Shown piece after piece: positions 1 to 4,747 of a stretch of 7,078 nucleotides of DNA (position 1 is its first letter; every line of letters starts with the position of its first letter). The notes below the pieces were generated by a model that was given only the letters and a program-made list of their open reading frames with translations, was not told where the DNA came from and did not search any database. The stretch lies in NCBI GenBank assembly GCA_011321985.1, contig DROB01000271.1, positions 1 to 7,078 on the forward strand, read 5' to 3'. Both the position numbers and the translations under genes were made by a program. Origin of the DNA: Gammaproteobacteria bacterium (GTDB lineage Bacteria > Pseudomonadota > Gammaproteobacteria > SZUA-229).

Positions 1-81
1 TCTCTGCGTCTCGGCAATTGCTCCTGCATTGCCCTACTTACGGGCATCCTGCCCTAATCTGCGTCTCTGCGGTAACCCTAT
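1..81. repeat. Degenerate intergenic repeat cluster
   Basis: This stretch has no credible gene and is built of short repeat motifs. CTGCGTCTC occurs twice (4-12 and 60-68) and again at 4544-4552. Two small inverted repeats lie between the first two copies: GGCAAT/ATTGCC (13-18 with 28-33) and GGGCA/TGCCC (42-46 with 50-54). The text runs directly into the longer repeat that starts at 82. It looks like the eroded end of a repeat cluster that continues to the left of the window. Its function is unknown. Confidence 0.55.
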
Positions 82-183
82 CTACGAAAAAAACTAAAAA
101 AGGTTTTATTGGCGTTTTTTTCGTGTTCTTTGCCTCCTTGGTGGCAAAATGTTTCTAAATCTTTCAACGTCCGCTTTGCGCCG
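82..183 (+). repeat. Long intergenic repeat, copy A (direct copy of 2987-3089)
   Basis: This 102-base block matches 2987-3089 in the same orientation. I count 9 mismatches and one single-base gap, so about 90% identity. The first half is A/T-rich and begins CTACGAAAAAAAC; the end, reading TTTCAACGTCCGCTTTGCG, is perfectly conserved. The differences cluster in the middle (about 122-142), where the other copy has a GC-rich hairpin around GCGCTTTTTGCGC that this copy has lost. A minus-strand reading frame crosses it but lacks any protein-like pattern. It is a dispersed non-coding repeat of unknown function. Confidence 0.85.
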
Positions 184-235
184 TAAACAGTCCTTCCGGT
201 AGTCACCACACGCATAAAATTCAAATTCTGAAACA

Positions 236-263
236 TTCATAACCACCCAACACATGCTACACT
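236..263 (+). promoter_or_regulatory. Candidate mgtE promoter (extended -10)
   Basis: A -35-like TTCATA (236-241) is followed after 16 bp by TACACT (258-263), which is preceded by TGC and so forms an extended -10 (TGnTACACT). Transcription would start near 270 and give a leader of about 50 nt before mgtE. That leader is too short for a classical Mg2+-sensing riboswitch. This is a sequence match only. Confidence 0.4.
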
Positions 264-320
264 CATACAAACGGGTAACAGCGGCATCCGCCACAACAAA
301 ATAATAAATATAAACCTCTC

Positions 321-1676
321 ATGGACCAAGATCGTTCACAAAAAACTGAAGATCAGATTCTTGCATTGTCTGAAGCGATGGAGACAGGAACCATGCAGCA
401 TGCCCGCGGCATGCTGAACGAACTCAGTCCCGCTGAAATCGCAAACCTGCTCGAATCTCTGCCCCATAACGAACGCAACATCATCTGGGAACTGGTCGAC
501 TCAGAGAAAGAAGGTGAAATTCTTATCCAGCTGGGTGAAGAACTACGCGCCACACTGATCCGGGATATGTCACTACAGGACCTGGTCAGCGCCACAGAAG
601 GCATGGATGTCGACGATCTCGCTGACTTCATCCAGTCGCTACCTGATCGCGTCACAACACAGGTATTGACATCACTCGACACGCAACACCGGGAACGCCT
701 GGAAGCCGTCCTGTCTTACCCAGAGGACAGTGCTGGTGGTCTGATGAATACCGACACCATCACCGTGCGCAGTGAAGTGACCCTGGATGTGGTACTGCGC
801 TATCTGAGAAGGATGGATGAAATGCCCGAACACACCGACAGCTTATTCGTGACCACACGCAACAACCTTTTTGTCGGCACTCTACCATTATCAAAGATAT
901 TGACCAGCGATGTCGAACTTACCGTCGCAGACGTGATGAAACGTGATACCGAGGTCATCAGGGCCAGCATGGAAGATGATGATGTCGCTAAAATATTTGA
1001 AACACATGACCTGATCTCAGCACCGGTCGTTGATGAAAATATGAAATTACTGGGCCGGATCACTGTCGATGACGTGGTCGATGTCATCCGTGAAGAAGCC
1101 GAGCATTCCGTCCTTGGTATGGCAGGTTTAACCGAAGAAGAAGATTTATTCGCTCCCGCATTACCCAGTGCCCGGAGACGTGCTATCTGGTTAGGTATCA
1201 ACCTGATCACTGCCTTCCTTGCCTCCTGGGTCGTTTCCAATTTTGAAGGCACACTGGAAAAAATCGTTACCATCGCCGTTCTTATGAATGTCGTCGCGAG
1301 CATGGGTGGCATCGCAGGTACACAGACACTCACCCTGGTCATCCGAGGACTGGCACTCGGACAGGTGAGCCGTAGCAACCGAAGCTGGCTGGTCAACAAG
1401 GAGATCATCGTTGGCCTGCTAAACGGTATCGGCTGGGCACTGGTCATCGCTATCATCGCCGTATTCTGGTTCCATGATGTCAATATCGGTTATGTCATCG
1501 CCGCTGCAACCATCATCAATTTATTCGTCGCCGCTTTTTCCGGTGTCGCCATACCCATCATCATGCACAAACTCAACATCGATCCAGCGATCGCTGGCAG
1601 CGTAGTATTAACGACCATTACAGATATCGTAGGCCTGTTTACTTTTCTTGGTCTCGCCACGCTGTTCTTACTATAA
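321..1676 (+). CDS. mgtE: Magnesium transporter MgtE
   Basis: This encodes a homodimeric inner-membrane Mg2+ channel/transporter of 451 aa, the usual family length. An acidic helical MgtE N domain covers about residues 30-133. Two CBS domains follow (about 137-199 and 201-261); in characterised MgtE these bind Mg2+ and close the pore when internal Mg2+ is high. The conserved YPEDSAGG segment (133-140) opens the CBS region. The membrane domain (285-451) has about five helices. It includes the MGG-AGTQ segment at 328-335 and Asp435 in TTITDIVG, which aligns by position with the pore selectivity aspartate of Thermus MgtE (Asp432). The start at 321 has no clear Shine-Dalgarno sequence (upstream reads AAACCTCTC), but the N-terminus fits the family. 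The gene is intact. A secreted glucosaminidase gene follows 84 bp downstream. Identity is very secure; Mg2+ selectivity is inferred from the family. Confidence 0.97.
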   Translation: MDQDRSQKTEDQILALSEAMETGTMQHARGMLNELSPAEIANLLESLPHNERNIIWELVDSEKEGEILIQLGEELRATLIRDMSLQDLVSATEGMDVDDLADFIQSLPDRVTTQVLTSLDTQHRERLEAVLSYPEDSAGGLMNTDTITVRSEVTLDVVLRYLRRMDEMPEHTDSLFVTTRNNLFVGTLPLSKILTSDVELTVADVMKRDTEVIRASMEDDDVAKIFETHDLISAPVVDENMKLLGRITVDDVVDVIREEAEHSVLGMAGLTEEEDLFAPALPSARRRAIWLGINLITAFLASWVVSNFEGTLEKIVTIAVLMNVVASMGGIAGTQTLTLVIRGLALGQVSRSNRSWLVNKEIIVGLLNGIGWALVIAIIAVFWFHDVNIGYVIAAATIINLFVAAFSGVAIPIIMHKLNIDPAIAGSVVLTTITDIVGLFTFLGLATLFLL

Positions 1677-1699
1677 TGTACTCACTCATAACCCACTTT

Positions 1700-1728
1700 T
1701 TGGTAACCCGGTTACTTTAAAATATAGC
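1700..1728 (+). promoter_or_regulatory. Candidate promoter with overlapping palindromic operator upstream of bax
   Basis: TTGGTA (1700-1705) and TATAGC (1723-1728) are spaced by 17 bp, each matching 4 of 6 consensus positions. An inverted repeat, GTAACC-C-GGTTAC (1703-1715), overlaps the -35 end and the spacer, a common place for a repressor site. A one-base centre is too tight for an RNA hairpin and no T-run follows directly, so a terminator is less likely. Transcription would start near 1735 and leave a leader of about 26 nt. The regulator is not identifiable. Confidence 0.35.
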
Positions 1729-1760
1729 ACTATTTATATATTTTCTCACAAGGAACAACA

Positions 1761-2480
1761 ATGAAAAAAACCTTTATCCTTAGCCTGATATTATGCTCCT
1801 ACATCCTGTCATTATCGGCTCATGCTGATATCAAAAAATTCACCTCTCATGATCTCGACATGAGTCACCTCAAAGGTGTCAAAGACAAGAAGAAACGCTT
1901 CTTCAATTTTTTACGCCCTATCGTCATCGATGAGAATGCCAAAATTCTAGCCCTGAGAAAAAAACTGGTCGATGCTCGTAAAAACAGGAACAATCATGAG
2001 CTGGTCGCAAAAACAGCAGAGAAGTATCACGTCAAATGGACCACAGGAGAAGAGAGCTGGAAAAAACTGCTGGAACGTGTTGATGCCGTAGCCCTGGAGC
2101 TCGTTCTGGCACAGAGCGCCAATGAATCGGCCTGGGGACAGTCACGTTTTGCTAAAGAGGGAAATAACTTTTTTGGACAATGGTGTTACAGAAAAGGTTG
2201 CGGCATCATCCCGAAAAAACGCGACAAAGGCACAAAACACGAAGTTGCAAAATTCAAGAGCGTCAATGATTCTGTTGCCAGCTATATCCGGAACATCAAT
2301 AACATGCGCGTCTACTCTCCGCTGCGAGACATCCGTAGAAAAAATCGTGCAGCCGGTAAAAAACCAGATGCAAACGCACAGGCAGGTGGCCTCATAAAAT
2401 ATTCGACCCGCCGCGAAAAATACGTAAAAGAGATCCGCTCCATGATCCGGGTAAATAAAAAACTGATGCTTGGGAAATAG
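1761..2480 (+). CDS. bax: Secreted Bax-family glucosaminidase (peptidoglycan hydrolase)
   Basis: This is a 239-aa exported protein with a glucosaminidase domain like that of E. coli Bax, a family expected to cleave bonds in the glycan strands of peptidoglycan. The N-terminus is a signal peptide: MKK, a hydrophobic stretch (5-19) and an AHA cleavage site after residue 22. The catalytic domain covers about 105-230. Its core is AQSANESAWGQSRF, with Glu122 the likely catalytic acid, followed by NNFFGQWC and a second Cys (C142 and C147, a possible disulfide). The SVASYIRNIN segment (171-180) and a KYSTRREKYVKEI tail match the family's C-terminal half. Residues 23-100 are lysine-rich and lack a domain I can name. 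The protein is strongly basic, which suits binding to an anionic wall polymer. The start has a good ribosome site (AAGGA, 1750-1754). LILC at 9-12 is not a valid lipobox. Family assignment is firm; exact bond specificity is inferred. Confidence 0.88.
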   Translation: MKKTFILSLILCSYILSLSAHADIKKFTSHDLDMSHLKGVKDKKKRFFNFLRPIVIDENAKILALRKKLVDARKNRNNHELVAKTAEKYHVKWTTGEESWKKLLERVDAVALELVLAQSANESAWGQSRFAKEGNNFFGQWCYRKGCGIIPKKRDKGTKHEVAKFKSVNDSVASYIRNINNMRVYSPLRDIRRKNRAAGKKPDANAQAGGLIKYSTRREKYVKEIRSMIRVNKKLMLGK

Positions 2481-2560
2481 GTTTTACAAACTCACGGCCC
2501 ATGAATGAACGTTCCTTGCTGGTTGAAAACAGGCGATTTATACGTTTAATTTAACCTCTG

Positions 2561-2622
2561 CTCGCGGAATAAATTCCGCTCCTACAAGTGCACCAACCAG
2601 GAGCGGCTTGCAAACCGCGATG
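2561..2622. repeat. REPIN-like inverted doublet of REP sequences
   Basis: Two REP-type units face each other. The unit at 2561-2586, read on the minus strand, and the unit at 2598-2622, read on plus, share AGGAGCGG, eight variable bases, then CCGCGA. The eight inner bases differ completely (AATTTATT versus CTTGCAAA), yet each unit still folds. The first forms a perfect 7-bp stem, GCGGAAT/ATTCCGC; the second pairs with one mismatch. This is the layout of REPINs mobilised in trans by RAYT transposases in pseudomonads and relatives. No such transposase lies in the window. Confidence 0.75.
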
Positions 2623-2656
2623 CCACACTTTTAACCAATAGGCCGCTAACGCCATA

Positions 2657-2745
2657 AGCGGACATTTAAAAAAATATTTTTTTGCCGCGAAGGACGTGCC
2701 CGAGCGAAGCGACAAATACCCTTGGGGTGCAAAAAGCGCGAAGAA
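2657..2745 (-). repeat. Outer left arm of nested palindrome (inverted, diverged repeat copy)
   Basis: Read on the minus strand, this matches the right part of the 2987-3089 repeat. AGCGGAC, TTTTTGCCGCGAAGG and GCAAAAAGCGCGA are shared in order. It differs in two ways. The A/T-rich linker (2664-2680) is shortened and degenerate. About 35 extra bases (2692-2728 region, containing GAGCGAAGCGAC) separate the two GC-rich blocks. It is non-coding and is the outermost arm of the inverted structure that ends at 3089. Confidence 0.65.
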
Positions 2746-2770
2746 AAGCTTAAAAATAAAATCAAAAGAT

Positions 2771-2807
2771 TTTCACCACAGAGGTCACGGAGGACACAGA
2801 GAAAAAC
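2771..2807 (+). repeat. Middle left arm of nested palindrome (CACAGAG repeat)
   Basis: TTTCACCACAGAGG begins this 37-bp arm, which ends GGACACAGAGAAAAAC. Its reverse complement recurs at 2908-2935 without mismatch except for nine extra bases (TCACGGAGG) in this copy. The extra bases look like internal duplication of a GAGGTCACG-type unit, or their loss in the other arm. Confidence 0.8.
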
Positions 2808-2817
2808 TTTATTTTTT

Positions 2818-2888
2818 TGTAGGTCGGGCACTGCCCGACGGTTCATGCTCGTTACTCTGACGCATCGGTGGGCAATGCCCACCCTACA
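2818..2888. repeat. Core pair of inverted hairpins (TGTAGG...CCTACA)
   Basis: This 71-bp core begins TGTAGG and ends CCTACA. Each end carries a strong hairpin-forming palindrome: GTCGGGCA-C-TGCCCGAC (2823-2839) and GGTGGGCA-A-TGCCCACC (2867-2883). Stem differences are compensated on both sides of each hairpin (CGGGCA/TGCCCG versus TGGGCA/TGCCCA), so base pairing is kept while sequence changes. The layout is again REPIN-like: two facing palindromes with an unstructured spacer. Confidence 0.78.
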
Positions 2889-2907
2889 AAAAATGTCAAA
2901 AAGCCGT

Positions 2908-2935
2908 GTTTTTCTCTGTGTCCTCTGTGGTGAAA
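2908..2935 (-). repeat. Middle right arm of nested palindrome (CACAGAG repeat)
   Basis: This is the reverse complement of the arm at 2771-2807, shorter by nine bases (28 versus 37 bp). With that arm it encloses the 71-bp core. The same CACAGAG family has a possible eroded trace at 4413-4424 (ATTCACCATAGA), inside the argG promoter region. Confidence 0.78.
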
Positions 2936-2960
2936 TTGTTTTTAAAGGGTCAATGCAAAC

Positions 2961-2990
2961 GTCGGGTTACGCTGCGCTAACCCGGCCTAC
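2961..2990. repeat. Palindromic repeat hairpin CGGGTTA/TAACCCG
   Basis: CGGGTTA (2963-2969) and TAACCCG (2978-2984) form a 7-bp stem with an 8-base GC-rich loop. The unit begins GTCGG and ends CCTAC, with the same CCTAC border as the core hairpins. It abuts the next repeat and is probably one more palindromic intergenic unit. No T-run follows, so a simple intrinsic terminator is not supported. Confidence 0.65.
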
Positions 2991-3089
2991 GAAAAAAACT
3001 AAAAAAGGTTTTACTGGCGTTTTTTTCGCGCTTTTTGCGCCCTTCGCGGCAAAAATGTTTCTAAATCTTTCAACGTCCGCTTTGCGTCG
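2987..3089 (+). repeat. Long intergenic repeat, copy C; also outer right arm of nested palindrome
   Basis: This copy matches 82-183 as a direct repeat at about 90% and, in inverted form, the left arm at 2657-2745. The two relations use overlapping parts, so one repeat family is present here in both orientations. The middle contains GCGCTTTTTGCGC and CTTCGCGGC, where copy A differs most. It ends 41 bases past the argG stop codon (on argG's strand), so argG messages probably read into it. Confidence 0.85.
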
Positions 3090-3129
3090 AAGCTGCCTTT
3101 TAATTTTGTGCTGTAGCAGTGAGATATCC

Positions 3130-4353
3130 CTAACTTATCTTCCGACGGCTCGCTTGCATACGCAGACGCAGCGCATTCAACTTGATAAATCCATCAGCAT
3201 CTTTATGGTCATAGGCACCACCATCATCTTCGAAGGTGGCGATGTTTTCATCGAACAGAGAATCATCCGATTTACGGCCCACGACATCCACGTTGCCTTT
3301 ATACAGTTTGACGCGTACCACACCGTTCACATACTGTTGCGAGGCATCGATCATCTGTTGCATCATCTCGCGTTCAGCACTCCACCAGTAGCCGTTGTAG
3401 ATCAGTTTGGCATACCGTGGCATCAGCTCATCTTTCAGGTGCGCCACTTCACGATCGAGGGTCAGCGATTCCATACCACGATGCGCACGCAACATGATCG
3501 TGCCACCCGGTGTTTCATAGCAGCCGCGTGATTTCATGCCGATGTAACGATTCTCTACGATATCCAGTCGACCGATACCATTCTCCCCACCTACCCTGTT
3601 CAGCTCGGTCAGGATCTGTGCCGGAGTCATGGTGTTACCGTCGATAGCGACGATATCACCTTTTTCGTAACTTAACTCCAGATAGGTCGCTTCGTCTGGC
3701 GCATCTTCCGGTGACACGGTCCAGCGCCACATATCCTCTTCGGCCTCTGCCCAGGGGTCCTCCAGGATGCCGCCTTCGTATGAGATGTGCAACAAGTTCG
3801 CGTCCATCGAATACGGTGATTTTTTACCTTTATCAAAATCGACTTCGATACCATGATCGGCTGCATACTTCATCAATTTCTCACGAGACAGTAGATCCCA
3901 CTCTCGCCATGGCGCGATAACATGTACACCCGGTTTCAGCGCATATGCACCCAGTTCAAAACGGATCTGGTCATTACCCTTACCCGTAGCACCATGAGAT
4001 ATCGCATCGGCACCGGTAGCATTGGCTATCTCCACCATGCGTTTCGCGATCAATGGACGGGCGATCGATGTACCTAATAGATACTCACCTTCATACACCG
4101 TATTGGCACGAAACATGGGGAACACATAATCACGGACAAACTCTTCGGTGAGGTCATCGATATAGATCTCTTTCACGCCCAAGGCTTCGGCCTTACCTCG
4201 CACCGGCTCCACTTCTTCACCCTGACCGATGTCAGCAGTGAACGTCACCACCTCACACTGGTATTCATCCTGCAACCACTTCAAAATAACAGAAGTATCA
4301 AGACCGCCTGAATAGGCAAGTACGGCTTTTTTAATCTTTGGTTTTGCAGACAT
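3130..4353 (-). CDS. argG: Argininosuccinate synthase ArgG
   Basis: This enzyme catalyses ATP-dependent joining of citrulline and aspartate to give argininosuccinate, AMP and pyrophosphate, the next-to-last step of arginine synthesis in the cytosol. The protein is 407 aa, typical of the widespread ~400-aa class and shorter than the ~447-aa E. coli type. The N-type ATP-pyrophosphatase loop AYSGGLDTS is at 13-21. The second family signature, GATGKGNDQIRF, is at 121-132 and contributes to substrate and ATP sites. SPYSMDANLL (179-188) and the EGGILEDPW stretch are also conserved. The C-terminal 370-407 includes the tail typical of tetramer contacts. The start has only a weak ribosome site (GGAACTCCC before ATG). 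It stands alone, convergent to bax and divergent from aceE, with no other arginine gene nearby. A TATAAT promoter lies close upstream. I see no paired ArgR boxes. Confidence 0.97.
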   Translation of the reverse strand: MSAKPKIKKAVLAYSGGLDTSVILKWLQDEYQCEVVTFTADIGQGEEVEPVRGKAEALGVKEIYIDDLTEEFVRDYVFPMFRANTVYEGEYLLGTSIARPLIAKRMVEIANATGADAISHGATGKGNDQIRFELGAYALKPGVHVIAPWREWDLLSREKLMKYAADHGIEVDFDKGKKSPYSMDANLLHISYEGGILEDPWAEAEEDMWRWTVSPEDAPDEATYLELSYEKGDIVAIDGNTMTPAQILTELNRVGGENGIGRLDIVENRYIGMKSRGCYETPGGTIMLRAHRGMESLTLDREVAHLKDELMPRYAKLIYNGYWWSAEREMMQQMIDASQQYVNGVVRVKLYKGNVDVVGRKSDDSLFDENIATFEDDGGAYDHKDADGFIKLNALRLRMQASRRKIS

Positions 4354-4389
4354 GGGAGTTCCGGTTGTGAGTTCTTTAAAGAGGTGCGG

Positions 4390-4418
4390 ATTATACTTAA
4401 AAACAAAAACTTATTCAC
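4390..4418 (-). promoter_or_regulatory. Candidate argG promoter
   Basis: On the minus strand, GTGAAT (-35; plus-strand 4413-4418) is followed after 17 bp by a perfect TATAAT (4390-4395). The spacer is a T-rich run. Transcription would start near 4383 and leave about 30 nt before the ATG. The -35 falls in text resembling an eroded CACAGAG repeat. A TGAATAA half-site resembles half an ARG box, but no second half is visible. Confidence 0.55.
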
Positions 4419-4499
4419 CATAGAACCCTCTTTCTATCTTTGCCAGACACGAAGAAAAAAGTGACTAACTGTAAAACACCCTATGTTTTAGTTTGCCGT

Positions 4500-4521
4500 T
4501 GATGCTCAAATGATGCTCAAA
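4500..4521 (+). repeat. Perfect 11-bp tandem repeat
   Basis: TGATGCTCAAA occurs twice with no gap in the argG-aceE divergent gap. The 11-bp period is one helical turn, so it could place two protein-binding half sites on the same DNA face. It could equally be a chance slippage duplication. It lies about 70-90 bp upstream of the candidate aceE -35. Confidence 0.6.
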
Positions 4522-4530
4522 CCAAAAAAC

Positions 4531-4560
4531 TCTGCGTTTCTATCTGCGTCTCTACGATAA
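4531..4560 (+). repeat. CTGCGTCTC repeat relic
   Basis: TCTGCGTTTCTATCTGCGTC followed by TCTACGATAA resembles 57-75 (TCTGCGTCTCTGCGGTAA). The motif is present here as an imperfect tandem pair. It is a non-coding remnant of the same repeat group seen at the left edge of the window. Confidence 0.5.
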
Positions 4561-4591
4561 AACGTCTCTTAGGCCAACACCTATATTAAAT

Positions 4592-4620
4592 TCGACTAAA
4601 GTAACCATAGCTTCTATAAT
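4592..4620 (+). promoter_or_regulatory. Candidate aceE promoter
   Basis: TCGACT (4592-4597, 4 of 6 to consensus) and a perfect TATAAT (4615-4620) are spaced by 17 bp. The predicted start near 4627 gives a leader of about 120 nt, enough for regulation within the leader. No palindrome like the E. coli PdhR operator and no pdhR gene is visible. Confidence 0.5.
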
Positions 4621-4686
4621 TGCGCCCCTGACTCACCGGAAAACCCTATACCGTTCCGCGAGTTATTAATAAAAACGAATAAATTC

Positions 4687-4712
4687 CATTAAGTTGCGCT
4701 AATTTTCATTAA
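4687..4712 (+). promoter_or_regulatory. Paired CATTAA direct repeats in the aceE leader
   Basis: CATTAA occurs at 4687-4692 and 4707-4712, exactly 20 bp apart (about two helical turns). Each copy is followed by a related GC-containing stretch (GTTGCGC, AATGACGC). Together they lie 36-61 bp before the aceE start, within the predicted leader. A regulator site is possible, but this A/T-rich stretch could match by chance. Confidence 0.2.
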
Positions 4713-4747
4713 AATGACGCGATTTGAGCCGAATGTGCGAGATTGAG

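Noticed and set aside
106..294. Minus-strand open frame of 62 codons at the left edge
   Set aside because: It starts inside the mgtE promoter region and reads through repeat copy A, ending in a basic low-complexity tail. No ribosome site or family resemblance is seen.
270..320. Mg2+-sensing riboswitch before mgtE
   Set aside because: The predicted leader is only about 50 nt, A-rich, and shows no stable stem-loop set or terminator.
800..1483. Minus-strand open frame of 227 codons
   Set aside because: It is antisense to the CBS and membrane domains of mgtE; the serine/threonine-rich translation is typical of a shadow frame.
1785..1796. Lipoprotein signal (LILC) in the bax-like protein
   Set aside because: The residue before Cys12 is Leu, which signal peptidase II does not accept, and a good AHA signal peptidase I site follows.
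2646..2882. Minus-strand open frame of 78 codons
   Set aside because: It lies entirely in palindromic repeats; the peptide is a translation of repeat DNA.
2655..3089. CRISPR array or toxin-antitoxin locus in the repeat region
   Set aside because: Repeats are inverted and of three families, without regular spacers, and no small paired genes with ribosome sites are present.
2722..3531. Plus-strand open frame of 269 codons
   Set aside because: Its first part runs through the nested inverted repeats and the rest is antisense to argG, whose protein carries clear family signatures. The translation has no recognisable domain.
4405..4425. ArgR operator upstream of argG
   Set aside because: Only one TGAATAA-like half is present; no facing half at the right distance.
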